Assembly (NCBI GenBank): GCA_039111535.1
Contig: JBCCIM010000017.1
Location: 1-57,603 of the forward strand
Length of the DNA stretch: 57,603 nucleotides
Reading direction: 5' to 3'
Source of the DNA: Bacteroidota bacterium
GTDB lineage: Bacteria > Bacteroidota > Rhodothermia > Rhodothermales > JAHQVL01
Part shown: positions 1 to 9,127 of the stretch, piece by piece
Numbering within the stretch: the first letter of the stretch is position 1
How the letters are laid out: each line of letters starts with the position of its first letter
The notes under the pieces: model-generated
What the model was told of the DNA's origin: nothing
What the model saw: the letters and a program-made list of their open reading frames with translations, nothing else
Database searches by the model: none
Translations under genes and position numbers: made by a program

Positions 1-60
1 CCCTATTAAGAGGGTAGCAGGTTAAAGTCTTCTGTCGGCAGCCACTACAGCGGCCAACCC

Positions 61-885
61 CTATTTCACAGCGCCAAAGGTGAGGCCCTGTACCAGTTGG
101 CGTTGGCTCATCCAGCCGATCACGAGAATGGGCGCAATGGCAAGCGTGGATGCGGCGGATAGTTTTGCCCAGAAAAGGCCCTCTGGTGCTGAGAATGATG
201 CAATAAATGCGGTGAGGGGGGCGGCATCTGAAGTTGTGAGATTTAAGCTCCAAAAAGCTTCGTTCCAGCACAAAATGATGGATAACAACGCACAAGAAGC
301 GATACCCGGCATGGCAAGGGGAATCAGGATGTGCCGTAATTCTTCAACAAAGCTCACGCCATCGATTCTGCCGGCTTCCAGTATTTCGTAAGGGACATCA
401 CGAAAGAAACTGAAAAGCAGCCAGACGAGAATAGGAAGATTGATCAGTGTGTTGATAAGGATCAGGCCAATATGCGTGTCTAGCAAGCCCAGGTCCCGGA
501 AAATGAGGTACACCGGGACCAGTACACCTACAGAAGGCAACATCTTTGTTGACAACATCCACAACAACGTATTCCGCGTTTGTTTTGTAGGATGAAAAGC
601 AAAGGCATAGGCTGCCGGCGCAGCGATAGCCAGCGCGAGCGCGGTACTTCCCAGTGAAATGATGATGCTGTTCAGCGCAGATTGCAGGTAGTTGGCGCGC
701 GACTGTACTTCTATGTAATTCTCCCATGTGGGCGCGAAAAGCAGCGCAGGCGGTGATGCAATTGCGTCTATTTCTGTTTTGAAGCCGGCCAAAAACATCC
801 ACAGAATAGGGAAGAAAATGAGCAGGGCAATCAACCAGGCTGAAACCGTAATCAGGTTGCGATATGTAGCGGAAGGCTGCAGCAT
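61..885 (-). CDS. ABC sugar/polyol transporter permease, MalG/SmoG-like
   Basis: This 274-residue inner-membrane protein is the second permease of a binding-protein-dependent carbohydrate importer. It has an N-terminal membrane segment (about residues 12-32) and five further hydrophobic stretches. The cytoplasmic EAA loop that docks the ATPase reads EAGRIDGVSFVEELRHILIP near residues 168-190, typical of the MalG family. Its ATG follows the TAA of the upstream permease with no gap, so the two are translationally coupled in a leftward operon. The binding protein upstream resembles sorbitol/mannitol (SmoE-type) proteins, so a polyol or sugar substrate is inferred. No ATPase gene is seen; it may lie left of the window or be a shared MsmK-type subunit. 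Confidence 0.9.
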   Translation of the reverse strand: MLQPSATYRNLITVSAWLIALLIFFPILWMFLAGFKTEIDAIASPPALLFAPTWENYIEVQSRANYLQSALNSIIISLGSTALALAIAAPAAYAFAFHPTKQTRNTLLWMLSTKMLPSVGVLVPVYLIFRDLGLLDTHIGLILINTLINLPILVWLLFSFFRDVPYEILEAGRIDGVSFVEELRHILIPLAMPGIASCALLSIILCWNEAFWSLNLTTSDAAPLTAFIASFSAPEGLFWAKLSAASTLAIAPILVIGWMSQRQLVQGLTFGAVK

Positions 886-1770
886 TTAGGCATCCATAGA
901 TTTTGCCACGGTACGAATGAGGAAAATTGCCACGATGTTCGCCAGCACAATGGCAATAATGCCGCCGGCTGAAGCAACACCTATGTCAAAATCCAACAAC
1001 GCACGGATATAAATGAGAAAGGCAAGATTGGTCGTTGAGAGCCCGGGGCCGCCATTGGTTGTGACAAAAATTTCTGCAAAGATGGTGAGAAAGAACATCA
1101 TCTCAATCATGACCACCATTGCGATCGCTCTTTTTATATGGGGGAGCACAACGTGGATAAAAACAGCAAACGTGCCAGCGCCATCCAGGTAAGCTGCTTC
1201 TTTTTGTTGAGGATCCACCGATTGTAGTGCCGTCATCAAAACGAGTAACGCAAAAGGCGTCCATTGCCAGGATACAATCAGGATAATGGAAACCATGGGC
1301 CAGTCGCCAAACCAATCAATGGCCGGTAGCCCCACAAGGCTGCTCCAAAAAGCGAACAGACCATTCACGGGGTGCATCAGCATGTTTTTCCAAACAAGGG
1401 CACTCACGGTAGGCATCACAAAAAAAGGAGAAATGGCGAGGATGCGGGCTACGGAGTTGCCGGGGAAGTCCTGCGCAAAAAGCAATGCCAACCCTAACCC
1501 CAGCACTACCGTAATGATCAGTACAACCCCCGATAAAACCAACGTATTTACCAGGGCCGTCCAAAGCGCGGGGTCTGACAACAGATAGCTGTAGTTGCTC
1601 CAGCCAATAAAACCGCGATTTTGAGGAGAGAGGAGCTGATAGCGCTGAAATGAAAACCAAAGCGTCATCACGAGGGGTACCAGCATCCAAAGCAGCAGGC
1701 TTGCCACGGACGGCCCGACCAGTGGGAGCGTTCTTCTTTTATGGATGTTTTTTTTCTGGATACCAAGCAT
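886..1770 (-). CDS. ABC sugar/polyol transporter permease, MalF/SmoF-like
   Basis: This is the first permease of the carbohydrate ABC importer, about 294 residues with six hydrophobic segments. The EAA motif (EAAYLDGAGTFAVFIHVVLP) lies near residues 190-210. I place the start at the ATG ending at 1770 (MLGIQKK), which has GGAAG five bases upstream; an in-frame TTG four codons earlier is the alternative. The binding-protein gene lies about 80 bp upstream and the second permease abuts downstream, so all three are probably one transcript. Substrate is inferred only from the neighbouring binding protein. Confidence 0.9.
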   Translation of the reverse strand: MLGIQKKNIHKRRTLPLVGPSVASLLLWMLVPLVMTLWFSFQRYQLLSPQNRGFIGWSNYSYLLSDPALWTALVNTLVLSGVVLIITVVLGLGLALLFAQDFPGNSVARILAISPFFVMPTVSALVWKNMLMHPVNGLFAFWSSLVGLPAIDWFGDWPMVSIILIVSWQWTPFALLVLMTALQSVDPQQKEAAYLDGAGTFAVFIHVVLPHIKRAIAMVVMIEMMFFLTIFAEIFVTTNGGPGLSTTNLAFLIYIRALLDFDIGVASAGGIIAIVLANIVAIFLIRTVAKSMDA

Positions 1771-1850
1771 AGGAGCTTCCAAAACTAACCCGAAAGCATA
1801 GGATTAAGGTCGTCCTATGCAATGAACTAACTGCTTTAGGCTTTTGCGTT

Positions 1851-3149
1851 TTACTTCACATACCCAGCTTGTGCCATGGTCCTGCGTGTGGCTTCCTGGG
1901 CAGATGCGAGGGCTTCCTCCACGGTCATCTGGCCGGCCAATGCAGCAGCTATCGACTGGCCAACTTGTGTACCAATGCCTTGAAACTCGGGGATGGCAAC
2001 AAACTGAACGCCTGTGTAAGGCACCTCGTCTCTGGTTGGATTGGCAGGGTCAGCGTTAAGTATTGCATCCTGGGTGAATGATGCAAACGGTGCCGCTTCC
2101 TGGTAGGTTTGTCTTGCGTAGGTCGATTTTCTTGTGCCCGGAGGCACCGCCGTCCAGCCTTCAGATTCGCCAACGAGGGTTACGTATTCCTTTGAAGTTG
2201 CCCACTGCAAAAATTGCTTGCCGGCTTCCGACTGTTTACTCGACTTCGGTATAGCCAACGCCCAGGCCCAGGCCCAGCCTGAACCGTTTTTTTCTGTGGC
2301 TACAGGCGCCCTGGTGAAACCTGTTTTGCCTGCCACCTTGCTGTCATCAGGATTGAAAATGTAGCCGGCAGCAGCGGTTGCGTCAATCCACATCGCACAA
2401 TTCCCACTGGCAAACAATGCCCGGTTTTCATTGTGCCCGTTGGTGCTTGCACCCGGTGGGCCGTAATTGGTGAGCAGGTCTACATAAAAATTAACGGCTT
2501 TTGCCCATTCAGGTGAGTCGAGCTGGGGATTCCAGTCCATGTCGAACCAGCGTCCGCCAAACGTATTCACAAGCGTGCTGATATACGCCATATTTTCACC
2601 CCAGCCGGCTTTGCCGCGCAAACAGATACCGTATTGATTATTGGCCGGGTCGTGTAAAGTGGCTGCGAAAGACGCAATCTGTTCGTAGGTGGGCGCTGCC
2701 GGCATGTCGAGGTTGGCAGCTTCGAATAGGTCTGTGCGATAAAAGGTAAACGAGCTTTCTGCGTAGAAGGGAACGGCATACAGGGTGCCATCTATGGATA
2801 GGCTGTTTTTTACAGGCTCAAAGATGTCATCATAATCATAAGCTTCTCCCAAATCATCCAGCGGAAGGATCCAGTCCTGCTTGCCCCAAATAGGGGTTTC
2901 GTATGCACCGATGGTAACCACATCAAATTGGCCGCCATTTGTCGCAATGTCCGTGGTTACGCGTTGCCGAAGCGTGTTTTCTTCGAGTACCACCCAGTCC
3001 AGTTCAATGCCTGTTTCTGCCTCAAATTGAGGAGAAAGCCGCTGCATGATGATCATGTCTGAATTGTTGACCGTCGCGATTGTAAGCGCCTTTTCGTCTG
3101 CGCAGCCTGCAAGGCAGATGAACAATATTACGGATAAAATCGATTTCAT
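1851..3149 (-). CDS. Extracellular solute-binding lipoprotein of a sugar/polyol ABC importer
   Basis: This 432-residue family 1 extracellular solute-binding protein begins with a lipoprotein signal peptide whose lipobox LAGC places the lipidated cysteine at residue 16. The mature part starts with the usual beta-strand (ALTIATVNN) and has the ESP1-type layout, including PFYAESSFTFYRTDLF and GNCAMWIDATAAAGYIF. The pattern is closest to the sorbitol/mannitol-binding (SmoE) branch as I recall it. In the cell it would be anchored in the envelope and deliver ligand to the two downstream permeases. It is divergent from the alginate-type lyase on its right, and the 449-bp gap between them probably carries both promoters. 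Confidence 0.88.
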   Translation of the reverse strand: MKSILSVILFICLAGCADEKALTIATVNNSDMIIMQRLSPQFEAETGIELDWVVLEENTLRQRVTTDIATNGGQFDVVTIGAYETPIWGKQDWILPLDDLGEAYDYDDIFEPVKNSLSIDGTLYAVPFYAESSFTFYRTDLFEAANLDMPAAPTYEQIASFAATLHDPANNQYGICLRGKAGWGENMAYISTLVNTFGGRWFDMDWNPQLDSPEWAKAVNFYVDLLTNYGPPGASTNGHNENRALFASGNCAMWIDATAAAGYIFNPDDSKVAGKTGFTRAPVATEKNGSGWAWAWALAIPKSSKQSEAGKQFLQWATSKEYVTLVGESEGWTAVPPGTRKSTYARQTYQEAAPFASFTQDAILNADPANPTRDEVPYTGVQFVAIPEFQGIGTQVGQSIAAALAGQMTVEEALASAQEATRRTMAQAGYVK

Positions 3150-3598
3150 TTCAAAATCTGAATGTGATACAAATGGGGTGCGCTATGATTATGACGCTCC
3201 AGCATGACCGGGGCATTTCGAGCATGAATACCCAAACCCAATCACCTGTCAAGTTCATGATTCACCCTTTTGACAGCATGTGTTAAGTAGTACCGGGGTT
3301 GGACTGTGAAGCCGTAGTTTACGGAATTTCTCTATTAGTTTTCTTGCAGCATTGTAGCAGGCTGATCCTTGTTTGGCAATGACTGATTACCAGGTTTTGT
3401 CAAATCTGAAGGTATAATCACTTTGTGCATGAGGCCTGGGTTTGGGGGCAAGATTTAACGCCAGGCAGATCTTTTTCATGTGTGCGATTTGCCGGCTGCA
3501 AGCTGCGCTACAGCTGTAGCTACGTTGAAAGATCGCTTCCATCCGCCTACCTTTAATTCTGATTACACAAGAAGCGAGGTACCGGACAAATACGAAAT
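3150..3598. promoter_or_regulatory. Divergent intergenic region with a perfect 14-bp palindrome
   Basis: No gene is visible in these 449 bp between the leftward ABC operon and the rightward lyase. A perfect 14-bp palindrome, GCTACAGCTGTAGC, sits at 3507-3520, about 80 bp before the lyase start, and is a candidate operator. A TATAAT hexamer at 3413-3418 could be a -10 box for rightward transcription, but no good -35 lies 16-18 bp before it. Which regulator binds here is unknown; the FadR-type protein at 7659 is the obvious local candidate. Confidence 0.4.
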
Positions 3599-5272
3599 AT
3601 GAAAGCGATTCAGCGAAAAGTACTACTCTTTTTTTTCATGCTTATCTGCGTTTGGCAACCGCTCCTTGCGCAAAATATCCCCGCTGACCGTGTCCTCGGA
3701 ATCGGGGAGCTATCACAGGTCCTTGTAGAAGAAGTACAGCGTGAATTGGGCGATGATGGCATGCGTAATACGGCCATTTTAGCCAGTTATTTCCGACAGA
3801 AATTCGCAGAACGCTTCTTTTATGATTATCAGACGGTGGATGATCGCATGGCGCTGTACAACAGAACCTATGGGAAGGCGCAGTACCATCAGGATCGCGC
3901 GATGGATCATATGGGGAAGTTTGCCGGCGACACGCAATGGGTGCTGCCCTTTGATTACCTCAATGGTGATGCTGTGAATGCCTATGCGCTACGGCATCTT
4001 GCCCGGCAGCATAAAATGGTGGACGTTGCTTTTCATTATTTCAATGATGAGAAAAAGCCGGCGTATATCTCCTACTTCAAAACGCAGCAACAGTCGCTAC
4101 GCGATGCGCTGCACGCCGGGGAATATGAAACGATTGAGGACGGCAATGGCGTCTATGAGGCGTTTCGGTCGGGATATCGCGTACTCAACTGGCTGTGGAT
4201 ACACAACCTGTTTTTGCAGGAAGATGCGTATGGTGATGAAGATCAGTTGCGCACAATCGCTTTGTTGCTTCAGCATGCTGAAGACTTGTATGAACGCAAT
4301 GCACGATTTCGTTTTGGTAATCATCAGACCCGGGGGATGTCTGCACTTGCCATGTTGGCCATCTTGTTGCGAGACTTTGAAGGCGCCGACTTGTGGTTGG
4401 AACGGGCGATGCTTCGCCTGAGCGAACACCTGGATAAAGAAATTAACGGAGACGGATTTCAGTTTGAGCGCTCTGTGCACTACCACATGAGCGATATCAA
4501 TAACTACTTCTATGTGTACCAGTTGGCCCAGATCAGCCAACTCGACGTTGATAAAGCATGGGAAGAAAAGCTGCGTACGCTTTTTACAACGCTTGCCAAA
4601 ATAGCCTATCCCGACGGCAGCGCGCCCGTCTTGCAGGATGACACGGATAATCCCTGGGGGGAGACCAATGACATCGCCGGCGTCATGACCCTCGGCTATC
4701 TCCTGTTTGATGAACCGGAATTGGGATTCTTTGCATCAGACCGTGTTGATGCCAGTATGTACTGGTTTTTGCAACAGAAGCAATTGGATAAACTGGATAA
4801 CATCGAACAACGCCGGCCGACCTATGGCTCGCTTAGTTTCCCCGATACGCACTACTACATAATGCGCGAAGGCTGGCAGCCGGATGACAAAATGATGATC
4901 ATCAGCGCCGGCCTGGATAGCGACAAACCAGACCATCAACATGGCGATATGCTCGGGGTTCAGGCGATGCCGTATGGCCACCCCATTTTGCCCAACTATC
5001 AGGTGCGCTACTCGCTAACGGATTTTGAGCTGTTCAAGAACTCCATGGTGAAGAATGTAGCGCTCGTCGATGATGTGCTACAGGGCAGAGACTGGACATC
5101 CAATAAAGGTGGCAGTGGTTTTGGCAAATTTAGAACACTTCCCAATCCGCATGTAATTGCCTGGGAAAGCAATGATGCGTTCGATCTGTTTGCCGGCAGG
5201 CACGATGGTTTCGCACACATCGGGGTTGATTATCAGCGGCAGGTCATTTTTATCAAAGATGATTTCTGGTGA
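3599..5272 (+). pseudogene. Heparinase II/III-like polysaccharide lyase, 3' end missing
   Basis: A Sec signal peptide (cleavage likely after LLAQ, residue 25) leads into an all-alpha domain of the alginate/heparin lyase type (residues about 60-390, with FGNHQTRG near 237). A beta domain of the heparinase II/III type follows (PDHQHGDMLGVQAMPYG near 445). Such lyases degrade alginate or other uronate polymers, or their oligomers, in the periplasm or outside the cell. The reading frame stops after VIFIKDDFW, exactly where family members normally continue into the rest of the beta domain (usual length about 650-750 residues, here 557). The next bases belong to the middle of a TRAP binding-protein gene, so the C-terminus has been lost by deletion or by an assembly error. 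Exact PL family not assigned. Confidence 0.75.
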
Positions 5273-5723
5273 GCTGTATACATCGCTACAGCAGGGCATC
5301 GTGGATGGCGCTGAAAACAATCCGCCAAATTTCTACCAGTCGAAGCACTTTGAGGTCAGCAAATACTACATCCTCGACGAGCATGCAGCACCCCCAGATG
5401 TTTTGTTAATTGGCACACATACCTGGAATAAGTTGTCCGACGAACAACGCGCCTGGGTAACGCAGGCGGTAGCAGAGTCAGTTGCTTACCAGCGAAAGTT
5501 ATGGGATGAAGCCACCACCGAAGCCCTCCAGAAGGTAGCTGATGCCGGTATTGAGGTCATTTATCCAGATAAAGCACCTTTTCGATCAGCCGTGGCGCCG
5601 CTGTATGAGTCGCTTGAAGGTTCGGAAATTGGTGGATGGGCAGATAAAATTATGAACCTGCCGCCTGTGCCCGAAGCCGGCGCAGAGGGAGATTCAACAC
5701 TTAACCTTCCTGAGGTGAATTGA
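5268..5723 (+). pseudogene. TRAP transporter substrate-binding protein DctP, C-terminal part only
   Basis: From about GELYTSLQQGIVDGAENN onward the reading frame matches the C-terminal half of DctP-family periplasmic binding proteins, including the conserved GAENNPPNFY turn and helix region, and ends in the normal way with TGA at 5721-5723. The N-terminal half (about 180-190 residues with signal peptide and first lobe) is absent. The frame runs upstream only as noise antisense to or out of phase with the lyase. As it stands, no functional binding protein would be made, although the membrane subunits follow directly. The DctQ start codon overlaps this stop. Confidence 0.8.
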
Positions 5724-6208
5724 TGGGAAGTCTCGTCAAGACCATAGACCACCTGCTACAACGTGTACTGGTGTTCCTGATGGCTATTATGGTAATAACT
5801 GTCACCTGGCAGGTTGTCACCCGGTTTGTATTGAACAATCCCAGTTCTTTGACAGAAGAATTAGCCACCTTTCTACTGATCTGGATTAGCCTGCTGGGCG
5901 GCGCGTATGCGTTTAGGGTCAATGCCCACCTGGGTGTTGATGCACTCACAAGAAATCTGACAGCCTCCAGGAAAAAAAAGGTCCGGTATTTTGTCAGCTT
6001 TTCAACGGTATTGTTTGCTGCAATCATATTCATTTATGGCGGCAGCCGGCTTGTGTACCTCACCCTCAAGCTTGAGCAATACTCCGCTGCCCTGCGCATA
6101 CCGATGGGGTACGTGTACATTGTCCTCCCGTTAAGCGGCCTGTTGATGGTCTTTTATGTACTGGCGGAATTACTTCACCAAAATAAGTCTGCAGGTACTG
6201 CCAAATGA
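5723..6208 (+). CDS. dctQ: TRAP transporter small permease subunit
   Basis: This protein of about 161 residues has four hydrophobic segments and the DctQ signature VTWQVVTRFVLN in the first helix-loop region. With DctM it forms the membrane part of a sodium-driven tripartite importer for organic acids, here probably uronates. The ATG at 5723 shares its A with the preceding TGA stop and has GAGGTG just upstream, so I prefer it to the in-frame TTG at 5720. The 3' end overlaps the dctM start by four bases. Substrate is inferred from the KDG kinase, aldolase and lyase genes that follow. Confidence 0.92.
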   Translation: MGSLVKTIDHLLQRVLVFLMAIMVITVTWQVVTRFVLNNPSSLTEELATFLLIWISLLGGAYAFRVNAHLGVDALTRNLTASRKKKVRYFVSFSTVLFAAIIFIYGGSRLVYLTLKLEQYSAALRIPMGYVYIVLPLSGLLMVFYVLAELLHQNKSAGTAK

Positions 6209-7503
6209 GCCCAGATGTCATCATACTCATCAGCGTATTTTTGCTGCTGCTGCTTGCCAGCGTACCGGTAGCTGTGGGCATTGGCCTCGCTACCATGCTG
6301 GCAATGTTGGCGACCGCTGATTTTGCTCCCGCTGCCAGCACCATGGCCCAGCGCATTGCAACCGGACTCGATTCGTTTACCCTGCTGGCCATTCCGTTTT
6401 TCATCCTGGCCGGCAACATTATGGGCCGCGGCGGTATTGCCCGCCGGCTCATCGAGTTTGCAAAAGCACTTGTAGGCTGGATTCCAGGCGGACTCGCCCT
6501 GGTTAATGTGATCTCAAATATGATGTTTGGGGCCATTTCGGGCTCAGCCATTGCTTCTGCCGCAGCTATTGGGTCTTTTATGCATCCCAAAATGGTCGAA
6601 GAAGGATACCCCGCAAATTACAGCGCTGCTGTTAATGTGACTTCGGCTACCACCGGACTGGTGATACCTCCCAGTAACGTATTGATTGTGTATTCGCTCG
6701 CCAGTGGAGGCGTTTCGATTGCTGCATTGTTTATCGCCGGCTATTTGCCTGGCATTGTCATTGGTCTGTTGTTGATGACAGTGGCCGGCATTATGGCAAA
6801 AAGAGGTGGATTTGGCGCTGCGGCACGCACGTCGATTGGTGACATCTTTCGCCGGTTTGGAGACGCCATTCTCGGATTGTCACTCATCCTGATTGTGATT
6901 GGCGGGATCGTCGCGGGCATCTTTACCGCAACCGAGGCGGCAGCCATTGCTGTTATTTATGCATTGCTCCTTTCTATGGTGGTGTACCGGGAAGTGGCTT
7001 TCAAAGACCTGTCTTCCATTTTGCTGGAAACAGTTGTCACAACGGCTGTGGTAATGCTGTTGATTGGCACATCGATGGGACTTGCATGGCTACTCGCTTA
7101 TCAGGAAATCCCGCAGACCGTGGGGTTGATGCTGATCGAGTTGAGCGCTAATCCTATCCTGGTACTACTGATTATCAACCTTGTGTTGCTGGTTGTTGGG
7201 ACATTCATGGATATGACGCCGGCCATCCTGATTTTTACGCCTATTTTCCTTCCAACCGCAGTGGCCATCGGCATCGATCCGCTGCACTTTGGAATCATCA
7301 TGGTTGTGAACCTTTGTATCGGTCTGGTGACCCCACCTGTGGGTACAGTTTTGTTTGCCGGATGTGGGATTGCAAAGGTTTCTATGACAGATATTGTGCG
7401 TCCTTTGCTACCTATGTACGTGGCGATGATCATTGGTCTGCTGTTGATTACTTTTTTCCCGCAGATAACAATGTGGGTCCCAGGTTTACTAGGCTTGCTG
7501 TAA
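6205..7503 (+). CDS. dctM: TRAP transporter large permease subunit
   Basis: This 432-residue, strongly hydrophobic protein has about 12 predicted membrane segments and typical DctM stretches such as AIPFFILAGNIM, FGAISGSAIASAAAIG and VVNLCIGLVTPPVGTVLF. It is the transport channel of the TRAP system. The ATGA overlap with dctQ implies translational coupling. It closes the transporter cluster; 155 bp separate it from the GntR-type regulator. The transporter lacks an intact binding protein in this assembly, so its activity depends on whether the break at about 5,268 is real. Confidence 0.94.
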   Translation: MSPDVIILISVFLLLLLASVPVAVGIGLATMLAMLATADFAPAASTMAQRIATGLDSFTLLAIPFFILAGNIMGRGGIARRLIEFAKALVGWIPGGLALVNVISNMMFGAISGSAIASAAAIGSFMHPKMVEEGYPANYSAAVNVTSATTGLVIPPSNVLIVYSLASGGVSIAALFIAGYLPGIVIGLLLMTVAGIMAKRGGFGAAARTSIGDIFRRFGDAILGLSLILIVIGGIVAGIFTATEAAAIAVIYALLLSMVVYREVAFKDLSSILLETVVTTAVVMLLIGTSMGLAWLLAYQEIPQTVGLMLIELSANPILVLLIINLVLLVVGTFMDMTPAILIFTPIFLPTAVAIGIDPLHFGIIMVVNLCIGLVTPPVGTVLFAGCGIAKVSMTDIVRPLLPMYVAMIIGLLLITFFPQITMWVPGLLGLL

Positions 7504-7658
7504 CCGAAAATTGTAGCCATAGGTATTTGTCATAAAGAACAATGATTTGTATGATGTCGTATGTAAATCACCTTTATTTTGTCCGCTTTCTTCGAGTCAG
7601 GCCTTGCTAAATGCGGTCTGCATAGACGATCAGGACTTCAATAGCGTACGACGCAACT

Positions 7659-8393
7659 ATGTCACATTCCTTTAAAGCAGTTGGGAAAGCCAAACTACTG
7701 AGTAAAACAGTAGAAGAGCAGATTGAGGGTGCAATACGGACGAAAGAACTTTCCCCTGGGGCGAAGTTGCCCACCGAGATGGAGCTGTGTGAACAGTTTG
7801 GGGTGAGTCGTACGGTGATGAGAGAAGCGTTGCGCGTGCTTAGTTCGAGAGGCTTGATTAGCATCGAAAAAGGGAGGGGAATGTTTGTCAATCAGATTTC
7901 CGTCGACAGCGTTACAGCACCGATGACGCTGTATCTCCAGATGAATCACGATTCTGACAACAAACTGCACGTTATTGAGGCGCGACAACTGATTGAGCCG
8001 GCTATTGCCGCGCAGTGTGCCATTCGGCATACAAAAGAAGATGCTGACCGATTGTTGAAAGATCACGATATGCTTATCGCAACGGCCGGCAACCTGAAGA
8101 ATTTATCCAAAGTAGACATGGCCTTTCACCTGCACATAGCAGAGGCCACCCATAACCCCGTTATTCCGTTACTGATTAGCCCTATTCACAAGATGATGCC
8201 GAGCATCAAGGCGGCTGTTTATGAAGTTGTGCAGGAAGCACACAAGGCAGCTGTCGAATGGCATGAGAAAATTCTCAAAGCCATTCTTGATCGTGATCCG
8301 GATGAGGCTTTTCGTCAAATGACCGGTCATCTCGACATTGCGAAGGAGCATATCCTTAGCGTCAACGCCACGAGCGACGAGAAGGCTGCCTAA
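7659..8393 (+). CDS. FadR-subfamily GntR regulator of the uronate locus
   Basis: This 244-residue regulator has an N-terminal winged helix (residues 10-78, with LPTEMELCEQFGVSRTVMRE and the wing GLISIEKGRG) and a C-terminal FCD domain that senses small carboxylates. Metal or ligand residues visible in FCD are the D and H of VDMAFHLHIAE and the H of VEWHEKI. It sits between the TRAP permease and the aldolase, 11 bp before the latter, so it probably controls uptake and breakdown of uronates, with KDG or KDPG as plausible inducers (inference). No clear Shine-Dalgarno precedes the ATG. Confidence 0.88.
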   Translation: MSHSFKAVGKAKLLSKTVEEQIEGAIRTKELSPGAKLPTEMELCEQFGVSRTVMREALRVLSSRGLISIEKGRGMFVNQISVDSVTAPMTLYLQMNHDSDNKLHVIEARQLIEPAIAAQCAIRHTKEDADRLLKDHDMLIATAGNLKNLSKVDMAFHLHIAEATHNPVIPLLISPIHKMMPSIKAAVYEVVQEAHKAAVEWHEKILKAILDRDPDEAFRQMTGHLDIAKEHILSVNATSDEKAA

Positions 8394-8404
8394 TTTTCTC
8401 CTAT

Positions 8405-9049
8405 ATGTCCCGATCAGATATCGTCCAGAAAATAACCGAGTTGGCGGCTGTAGCCGTAATTAGAGCAGACGATGTCACCACGTTAAAGCGGATCGTGGAT
8501 GCCCTGGTCGAAGGCGGGATTTCCGCACTGGAGATCACCATGACGGTACCGCGCGCGCTTGATATGATCGAAGAGCTTGCCCATAGCAAGGGCGATGAGA
8601 TTCTACTGGGCGTGGGATCAGTGCTGGACGCAGAAACGGCTAGACTGGCAATCAATGCAGGGGCCAGGTACGTTGTAAGCCCGGTCTTCAAAAAAGGCAT
8701 TGTGCAAATGGCACATCGCTATAATTTGCCGGCCATGCCAGGATGCTTTTCTCCAACCGAAATTTTTGAAGCGCACGAAGCCGGCGCTGATGTGGTGAAA
8801 GTATTCCCTGCCGGACAACTCGGGATGAAGTACTTCAAAGCCATCAAGGCCCCCATGCCACACCTGCAATTGATGCCAACGGGCGGCGTATCGTTGACAA
8901 ACGCGTCTGATTGGTTAGCCGCCGGCGCCTGTGCGGTTGGCGTAGGAAGTGCCCTCCTTGATCCTAAGGCCATTGCTGCCGGCCAGTTTCAGAAGTTAAC
9001 GGAAAATGCCCGTTTGCTCAAAGCGAACATCGCGCAGGCAAAAAACTAA
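8405..9049 (+). CDS. eda: 2-dehydro-3-deoxy-phosphogluconate (KDPG) aldolase
   Basis: This 214-residue class I aldolase splits KDPG into pyruvate and glyceraldehyde-3-phosphate. The Schiff-base lysine is K132 in VVKVFPAG and the catalytic glutamate is E43 in LEITMTV, matching K133 and E45 of the E. coli enzyme in spacing. The phosphate loop MPTGGVS is present. It starts 11 bp after the regulator gene and precedes KDG kinase, forming the cytosolic end of the uronate pathway. Its last codons and stop lie in the first copy of an 18-bp tandem repeat. Confidence 0.95.
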   Translation: MSRSDIVQKITELAAVAVIRADDVTTLKRIVDALVEGGISALEITMTVPRALDMIEELAHSKGDEILLGVGSVLDAETARLAINAGARYVVSPVFKKGIVQMAHRYNLPAMPGCFSPTEIFEAHEAGADVVKVFPAGQLGMKYFKAIKAPMPHLQLMPTGGVSLTNASDWLAAGACAVGVGSALLDPKAIAAGQFQKLTENARLLKANIAQAKN

Positions 9050-9087
9050 ACGCCGGCAAAAAACTAACTGCCGGCAAAAAACTAACA
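9034..9087 (+). repeat. Three 18-bp tandem repeats across the eda stop codon
   Basis: Three near-identical 18-bp units (consensus GCCGGCAAAAAACTAACT) occupy 9034-9051, 9052-9069 and 9070-9087. The first unit contains the terminal AKN codons and TAA of eda, so the following units repeat the gene end as noncoding DNA. This looks like a slippage-type expansion. The spacing between eda and kdgK grows by 18 bp per copy. Confidence 0.9.
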
Positions 9088-9127
9088 GTTGTACCACCAT
9101 TTTCAATTTAAACCCCAGAATTGCGCT

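Noticed and set aside
5157-5267. The N-terminal 37 codons preceding the DctP fragment
   Set aside because: They are out-of-phase lyase DNA, do not resemble a signal peptide or DctP, and reflect only the absence of a stop codon.
9034-9087. A CRISPR-like array
   Set aside because: There are only three units of 18 bp with no spacers; it is a simple tandem repeat.
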